Assembly: GCA_033085395.1 (NCBI GenBank)
Contig: JANQBS010000247.1
Coordinates: forward strand, 1-57,818
From: Xanthoparmelia taractica
Taxonomy: Eukaryota; Ascomycota; Lecanoromycetes; Lecanorales; Parmeliaceae
Reading direction: 5' to 3'
Length of the DNA stretch: 57,818 nt
In this document: piece after piece, positions 21,157 to 33,043 of the stretch
Numbering within the stretch: the stretch's first letter is position 1
How the letters are laid out: the number at the start of each line of letters is the position of its first letter
Notes under the pieces: model-generated
Database searches by the model: none
Told to the model about the DNA's origin: nothing
The model's input: the letters and a program-made list of their open reading frames with translations, nothing else
Translations under genes and position numbers: made by a program

Positions 21157-23552
21157 AGTCTAGATCAGGGTCCGGGAACGCAGCTTCATCAAAGCTGTCG
21201 AACACGGCCTGCAACTGCTCCTTATGGATTTCCTCCGCTGCAATCCACAAAGTTAGCATCTTTTCACCATAGGCTGGGAGTTGCCTCAAAGGAATAGACT
21301 TACCAGTAGGTGCCTGATCTGCGATGTCGTTCAGAGGGATGATCTCCTGCTCAGCTTCAGCGTCATTAGGACGCTGTCGCTGAAGTCGCTTGGAGGACTC
21401 AGGGGGAGGAGGAGAAGCCGTTCCGGGCTGGGACGCGTTCGAGGCTGCTGGAGCTTGCAGCTTCTGGTCATCCTCCGCTTTGCCGACGTTGGGACAATTT
21501 GCGGGCGCATGCTCATCGCGCTGGTCCGCTTTGACCTTCTCCGGTTCCCGATCGGACTCTTTGCAGCCGCGCTTGCGACTTTGATCCCCAGATGCAGTCG
21601 GCTCAGCTTTTGCACCGGCTGGTTCAGTGGATGGGTCATCGCCCGTAGCCGAGTCCCGAGGTAGTGGTGAGGCCGGGGCTGTCGACGATGTCGAAGAAGG
21701 CAGGGTCGAAGACGGAGTCGTTGTCGGCTGCGTCGTGTCCGAGGTATCTACCTCTGCTGCCATCGCACCCTCTGGTGAAGATGTCGACGCAGTGGTCGAT
21801 GGTGGAGGGGTGATCAGTCCATTCTTTGTCACTGGTCCTCCTGATGATGGAGGTGGACCTGCGACTTGACCTGGAGCGACCCTTGCCTCTGCCCGCTTCC
21901 CCAGACGCGCCTCCCTAAGACCTGCGGCACTGTTCGTAGAAATTAGGTGCTGCGCGACTCCTTGCAGCACGCTGGCAACAGCATTCCCAGTCACCGGCAC
22001 CGAGACCGGCGCTGCCTGCTGCTGACCCGACTGTGCCAAACCTCCAACAGGGATAGGGTTTGGCTTGCTGGCCACGTTGACTGCGGGTTGAGGGTCGTCT
22101 TCCTCAAGCTGCATGGGGTCCGCGTCGACGAAGCCGCTGTCATCGTCCGAGGCCGGCGTATCTTCATCCACCTCCATCTCCGCCTCTACATCGGAGCCGA
22201 TCATGACTTCGTCGATGTCAACAGCGCTGTCATCGCCAGTCACATCCATCGGCTCCCCACCTTCAAGGACCTCCGTAACAGGCCCTTGAAACTCCAGACC
22301 AACCATCAAATCCCCGGTTCCAGCCTCCTCTTCGGCCTGCTCGCCGAAATCCAAGCCAACCATACGTCCAGCGGCCTCAGCACCGTCAACGAGAGCTTTT
22401 CCATGGGCCGACTTTCCAGCCCATTCCTCCATACCCTTTCGACGATTGGTGAGAGTCCTATCGACAGGGGACCTCTTTGGAGGTTGGTAGCGAAGCTTCG
22501 CGACACGATACCTCACTACACGCTGGATCTTTAAATTCCGCGTTGTCGCCCGATTGCGCATGATCGAAGCAGAGGTATCTGGGTTGTCGCAAGTTGGGGT
22601 GCCACGTCCTTGCAGCTCGCTGTGGACCTCACTCACAAAGCGCTTCTGTGCAAGGTCATCCGCAGATCGAGCAGTTCTTTGAGGAGACTTTTCATCCTCT
22701 TTGTCCTCTGGAAGTAATCCGATGGTTCTGGATTCATGCTCCAAAGCCCTGCTATCCTTGTCTTCCTCGGATATGTGACAGCTGACCAGCTTTGCGACTG
22801 TTTCACCATCAAGGTGAGAACTTTGGTCATCGGCGTCGGTGGAATGTTGAATATCGATAGAGGTATCGATAGTCAGGGGCACGGATTGAAGCGATCCGTC
22901 GTTCTCCGCTCCAGTGGAAGGCTGACCACTGGTAGGCTCTTCGATGATCTCCGGGTCGATCTGGAGAGTAGTCTCCTCCAGAGATGCGTGATCGGTAGGC
23001 CCTTTGGTGCTAGCGGGCTCAGCCTTTGGACAAGGGCTCCGTGTAGCAGCATTCAGGTGCGATTGTGCCTTGCTGGCTACACTTACTAAGCTGCGGAAAG
23101 TCACCAGATGCTCCCTGGGACTTGCAGCACGCTCAGGGACCATGCTGGGTTGGTAGGATTGCTCTTGTGGAGCAGATCGTTAGCAAGGTACCATGGTCAG
23201 CGGCTCGTTGGAGCCTTGCTCCACGGCTACGGCTGGATGCTGGAGGATACCTTCTGGGGCGTCAGTATGAGTGACGACTTTCCTGGATATATATTTACCG
23301 CTTGCCACGGCAATTCTGGTGAAAGTTTCTGAAAACCGCTTGACGAAGGTGGTGAGCAGGTAGAGGATCGCCAGTCCACAAAGCACGAGTTGCGGGTCGA
23401 AATGGGCAAACACGAAGCAGATGGCCAATACAGCTGGGAAGTATTGGTATCTCTGCTACAGTTGATCAGCCTTGGTGTTATAGTGTGTGACTTGTCGCAC
23501 TTACACCCTCTAGGTGCTGCGCAGTTTCTGGCATCTCGCTGATTTGATCCAT
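21092..23552 (-). CDS. Acidic, Pro/Ser-rich protein with N-terminal membrane segments, unknown function, about 736 aa
   Basis: No known family recognised. Proposed minus-strand exons: 23552-23505 (MDQISEMPETAQHLEG), 23455-23299, 23163-21304 and 21237-21092; the phases fit. Exon 2 encodes two hydrophobic stretches (FPAVLAICFVFAHF and LVLCGLAILYLLTTFV), then a basic flank, suggesting a membrane anchor near the N-terminus. The long exon carries a basic patch (TTRNLKIQRVVRYRVAKLRY), a gap-rich acidic region (MEVDEDTPASDDDSGFVD), Thr/Ser/Pro runs, and a C-terminal helix EEIHKEQLQAVFDSFDEAAF ending in a GKGKGK tail. The exon 2-exon 3 join uses an AAG acceptor after GCTAAC and is the weakest point; without it the long frame has its own ATG at 23,143. 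A second in-frame intron is described at 21,238-21,303. A membrane-tethered regulatory or nuclear-envelope protein is possible but unproven. Confidence 0.65.
21238..21303 (-). other. 66 nt intron, multiple of three and free of stops
   Basis: On the minus strand the segment starts GTAAGT and ends GCTAACTTTGTGGATTGCAG, with perfect donor, branch point and acceptor. It is 66 nt and open in the coding frame, so a simple ORF call reads through it and adds 22 residues (GKSIPLRQLPAYGEKML...). Retention would give a longer protein rather than a truncated one. Confidence 0.75.
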
Positions 23553-26500
23553 GTCTGCGGTGTGGTGAAGATAAAAATACTATACAACTATGAGTAGACT
23601 TGTCAGCCTTTGACAAAGTATTGGAGTGCTATTGAGCCTTTCCAAGTTTATATGTATATATAAACGGTTCGTTAGTGGATGTTTGGTGGGTCGAAATAAT
23701 GCAATATAAATCAAAGTAGAGAAACAGTGGAATTTGGGAATGCTAGTGGCTCAGTGTTGTAGGATAATGAGACAAGGATTCGGAGTGAAATACAAAGTTA
23801 TTGAGATGTTGAAAGTAATTTGTGGCCGAACAATGTGTTGACGGCTTTGATGAAGCCTACCACCACAAAGGAGGTTTTGCGCACCTCACTGTCGCTAGGA
23901 CCAGCACGAAAAAATATCGCTTTTGCGGTGATGCTTGTAACCTCTTCGTCAAGGGGAACAAAAGTAGGAGCAGAATCCTTTGAAGAGAAGGAGATGTGCA
24001 GATGTTAATACTGTACAAGACTGTTCTGTGGAAAATAAAAGATGTGCTTGAGTATAGTAGTGAAAGTAGAAGATGCTGAATGCATTAAATAGTAGGAGAT
24101 GCCACGCTAGGGAAGGCTAAGAGTGCTGTGTTGATTTTCACACATTCACTGTAGGCCGATGAAGGCTTGAATTCACTCATTCAGCATTCATTTTGTTCTT
24201 ACCCGTGCATCCGTACATATGACAACCTATTCACTTCTTTCCGGGACATTCATTCTGCTTCCCCGCAGCACGAATCTTGCTAACACAGCTTTTTTGAAGT
24301 ATTCATTTCGAGTCCAACAACACCTAACATGATCACAGCCTAAGTTGGATGGCTGCAGCCTTGCGGGGTTGAAGGTAATGAATTGTCTTAAGATATTCAC
24401 TGGCCTGAATTCGAATGGTTTACCTAGCAGACTTGATCGATAATAAGAAAGCCGTTGACCAGCAGGTTCTGAAGGAAATAAGCCTCGGGCACCTCATCGC
24501 TTTGGTTCCTCTTCTTGTTGAGGCTATTCGAAAAGGTCTCTGCGAATGGATGACAATATCACAGCAGATACCAGATTCAAGTTGAAGACCCCTATCCCAG
24601 GAATCCCCCCTGAAAATATCGAGACCAATATTTGCAGGCCTGTGTCTTGAGTCAGTCATGCATTACCACCAGCACGATGTCCATACGTCACATCTCCGCT
24701 AGCTTTCGACTGTTTTTTTTTCCCCTTTTCTCCTTGGGTAGATTATACGTACTGTCCTTTCAATACCAATTCGTAGGAGACCTACTATGCTTTGGCAGCG
24801 TGGTGCAAAATCCAGGAATGGCAGGCAAAGATATCGGATCTGAATCAGCATACCCAAGACCTTTTGGGGCTGTTCTGTTCGCCAAAGTTCGTGCCGGGTC
24901 GCTGCTCGTAATCGCTGAGAGAAATGACTGCCAGAGTCAAGGCTCTCGATAGATTGTACCAAACCAAGACACTTCACCTCACAATAGAGAAGCAGATTGA
25001 ATGGGGTCCGGCATTGCTATTAAGGGGCGATATGATTCCCCGCGTTTCGGGCTGACCAATGATCCTTTTTTTTGGATTCTAAACGCTGTTAGTATCAGCA
25101 GCAGCGTATGGAGTCATGAAACTAGAGAGCGGGTTCAGAGAGTCTCGGTCCATTTGGGGACAAAGAAACTGCGGAGTACAGGAAGCCACAACGAAAGTTC
25201 TGGACTTGTGGAGCCTCCCGAGCTTGGTGGCCACAAGAAAAAGTGAAAAAGGAACACAGAACAAGAACAAGACCTCCATGTGATAGCAGAGGGGAAGTGC
25301 AAGCATGAAGTCACGGCCACACTTTCTTGCCGCGCTGAATGCTGCTTACTGTCTGTCATCATTACGCGCCGGAAATGGCTGCGCCCCCCTGCAAGACACA
25401 ATACATGTTTTCGTCTACGCCCCTGTTGAAGATAACCAATGGTTAAGATAAGAACGTCTTCAATTTTCTTCGTGTCCGAATTTATTTCAGGTCCAGGTGT
25501 GTTGATATTAGGTAATCATTTCGCTCGGTTTCTAGCCAATTCCAGCGGGGAGGGATCCCCTGGTCCAGCCAGCGTTCTATGGGTGGAGACAGCGAATGAT
25601 GGCGAATCTGATGGAATCTTCTCGGCGAGTATATAGACTGGTCCATGACCGCCTTCATGTGCTTCCTTCCTTATGTTCTTAAGACCTGATCAATCAGATC
25701 AATCAGCTAGCCTTAGCCAATCATTGAACAGTATTTCTGCTTAGTCATAGCTTTCCCGCTGCCTGCAAATCAGTCATTGCAACAAGGTGGTCACCAATCG
25801 AAGTGCTGCTTTAGTGTTTGTCAGGAAGATTCTGTAACATCGTATTTGTGTTTAAAGTCCACCGTATAGAGTAAATACTATAGTCAAAGGTAGTCAATGC
25901 GTGTGGCGGTTCACTACGCGTAAAGATCGCCATTCTCAAAGCCTGTTTCCAGTTCCTTTGATCCGTTCTGTATATAGAACCTCTTCTGCGATCTCGAGGA
26001 TGGCAAAGAACGCGTAAGTGGCAACGGCAATGTACGAAACTGAATGCGCAGCCTGATACCATGGAGATATTCAATGCGGGATGAGAGTGTACTCTGATCT
26101 TCGATACAATAAGTGATACCAGAATAGCCCCTGCTAATCAAAGGCTTGTATAACAATAACCTGCTAAAGGGCTCTCTGCGGAACAGAGGCCAAGGAGCTA
26201 ATGCGTTTCAAGGACTAGGACCCGACATGGACGCAACGTCCCGAATCGAAACACAACAAACAGGCTCTTTGTTTCCCAAGTCCGGTTTCGGTTGACTCAA
26301 TGAATACAGCGACTGCAGAGCTGCCTTGGCATTATCGCATCATCCCTGTATTCTGTATGCAGGTAACCAGGAAGTGATTGGCGCAGGCGCTCGCATCAAA
26401 TCTAACAGACGCCTTACGATGTCACAGTCTGAGGCTGAGTTGTCTCTTCCGAAACCGTTGGCAGATATATATTGTCTCGGGAACGTGCACCATGTCTCAC

Positions 26501-26716
26501 TGCACGGACCCGGCAGCCTCGTGCAGAACGTTCTATATCAATGGAACCTTTCTCTTCTCAACACATCTCAAATTCTACCCAGTACCGTAATTAGTCCAGC
26601 GAAAACCACGATATGTTCCCAGTTCCAAAAGTCTACTACAAAGAACATCACACTCTTATCGCCAAGCCCTCCAACCTCAATCTTCAGAACCGGCGTATCT
26701 TCCATAAAGGGCCCTC
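23553..26716. other. Gene-poor region
   Basis: About 3.2 kb. Open frames (for example 24,420-24,977 and 25,811-26,156 on the minus strand) show no family motif and their overlapping frames are equally plausible. Composition is slightly AT-rich compared with the genes but lacks the TpA excess of the RIP compartment. I see nothing I can name. Confidence 0.4.
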
Positions 26717-27013
26717 ATGGCAAGCCTCGCCAGCCTTCCCACCGAAATTCTGTTCGCTATCATGTCACACATTTCTTTCCGTGACAGAGCTCACATGGCG
26801 CTCGTAAACGGAATGTGTAGGGATATCGCCGACCATGAACGGAGCTACAAGATCCAATACATTCGGGATTTTGGAGACCCAGCGTCGCATGACTTCTACA
26901 CAGGCAGCAAGATTGACGAAGAAGACAGTTGGAAGATAGCCTATGAGCGCCGCCATTTTGCAGATATGCCTTTGCTGGTGCAGGACCGCCTTTCCAACCG
27001 TGGTGGAGCGTGA
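26717..27013 (+). CDS. Small F-box domain protein, possibly incomplete, 98 aa
   Basis: The ATG at 26,717 opens directly into an F-box: SLPTEILFAIMSHISFRDRAHMALVNGMCRDIADHE (residues 6-41), the motif that binds Skp1 in SCF ubiquitin ligases. After it comes RSYKIQYIRDFGDP and a charged helix IDEEDSWKIAYERRHF; the frame stops at 27,013. Fungal F-box proteins normally have several hundred residues beyond the box for substrate binding, so this is either a minimal protein, the first exon of a longer gene, or a truncated copy. A stop-free plus-strand segment at 27,149-27,436 could be its continuation. Confidence 0.6.
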   Translation: MASLASLPTEILFAIMSHISFRDRAHMALVNGMCRDIADHERSYKIQYIRDFGDPASHDFYTGSKIDEEDSWKIAYERRHFADMPLLVQDRLSNRGGA

Positions 27014-27148
27014 AGGAGACAAGGTTGTCGTATGATTGTATTGGGGTCCAGCTCCGACTATGTGACATCCTCTTGCGTCCCAACACACAATTCAAACCTT
27101 TCCAAAGACTCGACAATGGTCCGACCGTTCAGTATATTTCTTGCTTAA

Positions 27149-27436
27149 TATTACGATCAACCCTCAAAAGGCCTGGTCTCGGACATATGGAAGTTCGCCT
27201 GCATCCGCGACCGATATCGGCATATCCCTTATGAAGTACACATCAAACTCCCACCAATCCTCTACCACACAGAGAACACAGAGATGAGGATGTCTTGGAG
27301 AAAGAGAACAGCAAAAGGTGAAAACAGGACATGGTCAATTTCTCGTATGGTTTCAGCAGATGGATTCCGCTTTGGGTACTCCTCTTGCCTGGCGCAGAAG
27401 ATACTCCAGCAAATGTCAGCTAAAGGTGGATTTTAA
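27149..27436 (+). pseudogene. Stop-free segment, possible downstream exon or remnant of the F-box gene
   Basis: 95 open codons ending at TAA 27,434-27,436, without a starting ATG in its first half. The residues look protein-like (SDIWKFACIRDRYRHIPYEV, then MRMSWRKRTAKGENRTWSI). It lies 135 bp past the F-box stop on the same strand. A spliced join could not be fixed by eye, so decay or a missed intron are both possible. Confidence 0.3.
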
Positions 27437-29591
27437 TCTAGCACTTGGAGGCCTTTTGTGGTATGCGAGATAGTCGTGCCCTTGTTGTGATCACCTTTGT
27501 TGTACCTTTGTTGTGGTCAATAAGCGGCAATTCAAATAAGAGATTTCTTCGTTTCGTTATCGCACACTCTTTTAGAGACCATCCAGAGCAACTTGGCAAG
27601 ATTCTCGCTCGGATCTTCAATTAGAAACACGCTGCTGAAATAATCAAAACACTATTCCATCTCCCGTGAAGAGAGCAGTGATCCACTTCTATTTTTCGCG
27701 GAACGTTGTCGTCAACTCTCACTGACTTACGACTTACCTGTGCACAAGATTGGGGATATTGAAATACTAACATTCATTCGCTTCTTAACCCCAGCAATAT
27801 CCACTCCCACAAAACGCCCTTCATAAACTCGACTATTGCCCCCCAATCTATCCATCCATCCATCCATCCATTAATACTAACACTTAACTCCTACTTGGAC
27901 TGATGAATCACATTTATTGCTCCACGTAGTGGATGATACCCAAACTATTCCAATTGAAATACAACATATCCCACCAAATTCTCTCCCCCCAAATAATACT
28001 GTTTCCTCATCCTAGCAACATCACCCAGTAGAATTTAATTCATTAATGAGACTAAAAGTACGTCGGATAGGTAATCCTTACGTAGCCTTCTCAAATAAAT
28101 GCCACAGATGTATGATTAACAAAAACCACTTACTTTACCCAATCCTCTGTTGGCTGATTGGCAGCGTGGAGGCGAGGCGGGATGAAGCGGAGGGTTGGTT
28201 TTCAATCAACATGATTTTTACTTGAATGGGTCTTTTGAATGCGTACATAACATTTGCCGAATGAATCAGCCAAGCTTTTCTTTTGCTCGAGGCCTTGACT
28301 CATCTTGGTCTATATGGGTAGGTAATGGCTGGAAACAATGCTCCTGTTTGTCTTCTTTTGGCTGCGGTATGGGGTTGCTAAGATGATACGACATAGGTAA
28401 GCACAGAAGAAATCCGTCGGTTGGGTTCATATCTGTCCAAGCGTACAGCAGTATTGATTTAAGGCTTGGGGGAAAAGAGGCTACTTATTTTCCTTCACGT
28501 CCACAGAAGTGTCTCTTAATTAATCTATTCACTCTAGATAATTTCTTTAAACGTGGCTTGATATCAACAAATTTGAGCACAGACAAGGCAATCCATTCTC
28601 GTATTGACGGAAAACCACACGTCCTACTCTGAGCAACATCCAATATAGCAGAATTATAATTGCATTAAAGAAATTCGAGGAAGGTTGGATTGGGATGTTT
28701 TCTCGAGAGGAGGAGAGTCGGAAATGATGGAGGCATGGCGCTATTCGCACTATCTGACAAACTATGTGTCAGCTTGGGTTTCGCTGCGCAAGACTGTTTG
28801 AATGCACGGACCAGTGTTGTCGACCCCGTAAAGCACTCCGGGGTCTGCCGACTCGACTTGCTTTCCAGTCATACGAGGAAAGCCTTGCGGTTGCGGATGT
28901 CCGTCGTGAGAAGCAATATCGTGGGAGCGTGGAGCGAATAAGACATTACTGGCGCCGACCACTCTACCTGAGTTGCCAATGCTGGCTGGTTTGTAGAGCT
29001 TAGCAACGTCTTCACCACATTTTGGAAGCCATTGGATGGAACTCGACTTGGCTCGGATCTGGTTCACGAATCGGTATGTTGGTGATCGATGTCGCAAGAG
29101 GTTAAGTCGGAGACATGACATTCTGCCAGAGGTCACCGCGGAGTTTGAGGCTGTACGTTCTGTCTGAGCGTAACAAAGCGGGGATGCCTAAGAAGTCTTC
29201 AGACGACCATCTTGCGACGGAACTGAACATCTCCTTTTGGACACCAACAGCTAATGCGAAGAGCTTCGACTGCTCAAAGACGGGCACGGCGTCGGAACCC
29301 ATCAAGTCTTCTAAAGGACGAGAAACCACGAGCACAAACGCGTGTGCAGAATTTGCAGCGACGGTTCAGTTCTTCTTCTTCGTATCTATCCCATCGTCTG
29401 GCAGGGTTCTCGTTTCAGGGGTTCAGCCCTACTCTCCGTCCCGCAACTATCAAAAAAAACAACGCGTCCAACATCAAATAACACCCATATAAATCAATAC
29501 CATGCCTCGTAATAAGACGTCCAATGATCTAAATCACGTAAAGAAATATGTAATCATATTGCGTGTTGGAAGAATCATATTAATGCTATTC
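27437..29591. other. Gene-poor region with TCCA microsatellite
   Basis: About 2.1 kb. A short (TCCA)n array lies at 27,851-27,871. The stretch 27,620-28,680 is AT-rich and non-coding in appearance. A minus-strand open frame at 29,102-29,365 (88 codons, containing EQSKLFALAVGVQKEMFSS) looks protein-like but has no recognised family, start or splice context, so it is only noted. Confidence 0.35.
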
Positions 29592-29960
29592 TCAAGTAAA
29601 TATTTTGGTGGGGGAATGCCAAGGAAACGAGAACCCAACCCGCCAGACGATGGGATACTTGCGCTCGAAGCACCTGATACGGTAGACCTCCAAGCGGCAG
29701 TAGCACGGGAGGAATCCGGCCGGGAAGAGATCGAAGTGTTCGCGCTCAGCGGTCCAAAGCTGGCACTTTTTGGTCTGTCGATCCGAAGAGTAGCCATAAG
29801 GTATCGACTGACGCAAGATAGGGTGAGTTCGCCGTAGGAAAAGGAGAGAGAGATTGTGTGCCTCGTCCAAGTAGGCGAAGATGCGCTGCTTGAGGTGGAG
29901 GGGTAGAGCAAGGAGCGGTGGCGGCTTTCTGAGAGGAGCGGGTGTTAGCCGTGAAGTCAT
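29592..29960 (-). CDS. Small F-box-like protein of a fungal-expanded type, 122 aa
   Basis: ATG at 29,960. Residues 12-50 (PPPLLALPLHLKQRIFAYLDEAHNLSLLFLRRTHPILR) form an F-box-like helix set. They are followed by the stretch FPAGFLPCYCRLEVYRIRCF, which resembles the LPCY-x-CLRVLP motif found after the box in many uncharacterised Dothideomycete and Leotiomycete proteins. It ends at 29,592, 8-10 residues after PIVWRVGFSFPW. Such short F-box-like proteins exist in large families of unknown function. Recognition rests on the pattern only. Confidence 0.6.
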   Translation of the reverse strand: MTSRLTPAPLRKPPPLLALPLHLKQRIFAYLDEAHNLSLLFLRRTHPILRQSIPYGYSSDRQTKKCQLWTAEREHFDLFPAGFLPCYCRLEVYRIRCFERKYPIVWRVGFSFPWHSPTKIFT

Positions 29961-31077
29961 CCTCTAGATGTAAGTATAGGATTCCCTGGCGGAAATTTGT
30001 AGTCTGCAGCCCAGAGTCCACTTTCTTTGAATTTTCCGGTAGAGGAAGCGTGAATAGCGGTGAATGAACAGAAAGAAGGACGGGTACGTCGTGAAATGGT
30101 CAAGAACTGGCCGGGGCCTCGTTATAAAGGGCAGCAAACAGTGAAGCCTTTCCAGGTCGTTGAAATTGAGAGGTCTTTTGCTTAGCCTGGCCTTAGTTTA
30201 GACCAACGACTGAGCATATAATTAGCTCTCAAATATCAAAGTGTTAACGAAGCGACAGGAAAGAGGGGAGACCTCACAAGCGACCCATCTTGCTCCGGAC
30301 CGTGGCGACCACTCGGATGAAGACCGGCATGGCATCTCAATGTGACCTTGTAATCTGCGACGGCGGTTAGAAGTACCTTATTCTTTTCCCATTCATTTAT
30401 ATCGTTTACGCACACATCTCCTGATTCCTCGATTGTCTGTTCTTTGTCGTGATCTTAAAGGATCTATCCCATGCTTGAGAAGTAAGATGCCCACCCACCC
30501 ATACTTATAGCTTGCCGTTCATACCGTGATAGCTCATCCAAAGTAGTTGAAAACCTACGCCGAGACTCTCTCCCTAGTAGAGTGGGGCATCTGACTGGCT
30601 TTAAGGACACTGTGCAGTCTGTGGAAGCGTGTTTTTTTTATATAGTGGTGATATATAGTATGATTGCCCACACACGTAGTCGAGTCCGTATGGTTTTGGT
30701 CATAGCGCTGGGGCCCCGCTGGCACCACTGGAGTTTATTCCGCCTGTTTGTTAGGGGCACGTACGGCTTTGATTGCGACCTTTGTTTGCAACATCGCGTG
30801 GCACTTACCAGTGCTCTTAACAAGGACAATATTTGCCGCGGACTTGTTCCCTGCATGATATCTTCCAGGTGGATCGAGATTGAGGAGTCGGTTTCGAGTG
30901 ATTGTTTCACGACAATAGCATTGCAGCGATCTCAAAGCTGAATATACTATCACCATGCAGAGTAATATAAATCTTTATCTTTTAGTAGATACTTTCCCTG
31001 TAATCATAAGACGGCACGCCGTCTCTACACTATGCACACGACTAGATCTCATTGTCCAAAACCCCAAGTGGTCGCGG
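29961..31077. other. Intergenic region downstream of the P450
   Basis: 1.1 kb between two minus-strand genes. It should hold the F-box-like promoter (left) and the P450 3' end (right). Overlapping short frames at 30,582-30,956 on both strands have no motif. Nothing else is seen. Confidence 0.4.
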
Positions 31078-33043
31078 TCACAGCAGGATGCCGTTCTCCT
31101 GCCTCTTGCTTACCTTGACAAGGAATCCTTCCTGCTTCACGAACCAATCATTGTACACCGTCCACTCAGCGTCCTTCTCGGCCATCTCAATATCGAAACG
31201 CAGCACCAGCTCCGGAATGAGCTTGTTCATTTCCATGAGGGAAATATTCTTGCCGAGGCATGTACGAGTACCGCGACCAAACTGTCTCGGTCAATTTATG
31301 TCAGCATAATTCGTTCTTGTCGTATCTTCTCTCTTCTCAGGAGTAGGTGTAGCGATATGTAAAAGTCTCCATCGTGCAGGAGTGTGTATCGATTAGATTG
31401 TCCACTGGGATTGGAACAACACATTAATTGGCAGATGTATTCGTGCCAAGGAAATAGTCTTCCGGACAACAGTAGTCGCTGAGGACGAGAAAGACTCTGG
31501 AACCACTGACCGTGAAGAAGTACTGCTCAATCTTGGTCTCCCCATCGGTACTTCCCTCCTCCAGCCACCTCTCTGGCCGAAACACATCGGCATCCTCGCC
31601 GTAGACGGATCGGTTGGCGTGAGCGACCCAAGGGTTCATGCCAACTATTGTCTATCCAATTACGAAAACGTAAATTTTGGGTCCATCTAATGTAAGGAGT
31701 TCGTGACTTACACCTTCCGGAAAGAATCGCCCTGCTAGTGTGAGGCCGCCCTTAGGGACCATGCGTGGGAGTTGTAAGCCATTCGGCAGGATTCTTAATG
31801 ACTCTTTGATCACCGCCTGCAAATATGGAATGCTTTGCGCCTCCTTCATCGAGATCCTTTTGCTTGCCTCATCCCTCTTACCCAAGGTATCCTCCAACTC
31901 TCTACGAAGCTTACTATGCACCCTCGGGTTCTTGATCAGATAGTAAATAATGTTCGCCGTGGATGCAGCAGTTGTTTCTCCACCCGCAAGCACATTCATC
32001 GACATATGGTAAAAGACGTCTTCGATCTTGAAATTCTCAGGGTCCTTTTGGACCTTGGCCAGCAGAGAGCCTGTCTGATTAGTGTAGAGGAAGTCACCAC
32101 CGTTAGTCTTCTCCACGTCTTTCACTTTCTCTGATTCCAAGCGTTGGTTCCAGTCATTAATGGTTTGGCCTGCGAATTGCATGATGTGTCCTATACCGCC
32201 ACCACGTTCCTTGGGGGCCAGCCATTGCCATATCTTGTATGTGGTAGGGTGCCACTCGTGATATACGCCAGCGACCATACCGTAAAATCCGTAAGAGTGG
32301 ATGGTGTTTAGTATTCCGGCAATGTCTGTCGCCTTCTGGAGGAAGCCAAATGGCTTGCCAAACTGAGCAGAAACGGTCAGTACTCTGTTTTTACATCAGA
32401 ATTCTGATATGTTAGCTGCTGACCGAGAGTGACCCAACAGCATCAAAGGCATAATAGTTCAACCAATCACTCATGTTAACCGTCGTTCCTTCTTTGGCAA
32501 ACCCCGACAGTTTCTCCACAAGCTCGTTAGTCGCATTATCGATCTGGTACTCAATATTCACCAGCGCGCTTGTCTGGTATAAAGAGTTCACCTGGCGTAG
32601 GCGTGCAGCATGGTGAGCATTGTCAAGTGTGGTAAAGGTGCTCGGTTCTGCATTCGGTAACCCCCATGCTGCATATCGTGGCGCCTGCAAAGACCAATTA
32701 ATGAGCAACAATAGGGACCCTGCAGAACAGCCCCACAGACCTTGACCAAAGGGTCTCTTGAGCGATAAATGATCTTGGAGGCTTCAAAATCGTCGATACT
32801 ATACTCATTGGCGGCAATACGAACGATGGGCCCGTATTTGTTATGCAGGTTCATAATGATCTTGTGGCCTTGTCGCGAGTATGTTGTCCTCAAATACCAC
32901 AATCGAGTGAACCTCGCGAGCCATGGGCCCTGCACATCTCTCAGGGGCGAGGCGTAAGCCTGGTAGAGCTTCCTAAGCAAACTCCAAAGCAACAGGGCCA
33001 ATATGAGCCAGAGAGCGACACTGATAGCGTTAAAGGCCAACAT
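31078..33043 (-). CDS. Cytochrome P450, pisatin-demethylase-like, 5 exons, 519 aa
   Basis: Haem monooxygenase anchored in the ER by residues 5-25 (NAISVALWLILALLLWSLL). Minus-strand exons 33043-32741, 32684-32424, 32362-31712, 31651-31511 and 31281-31078; every intron is phase 0. All diagnostic motifs are present: I-helix AGGETT (314-319, Glu instead of the commoner Asp), K-helix ESLR (375-378), FRPERW (PERF type), and the haem loop FGRGTRTCLGKN with Cys460. The overall pattern (SPLRDVQGPWLARFTRLWYL, RSRDPLVK) resembles CYP families annotated as pisatin demethylase or benzoate hydroxylase-like. The substrate cannot be told from sequence. No secondary-metabolite backbone gene is nearby, so a lone detoxification or tailoring enzyme is more likely. 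Intact despite lying about 3 kb from the RIP-degraded compartment. Confidence 0.93.
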
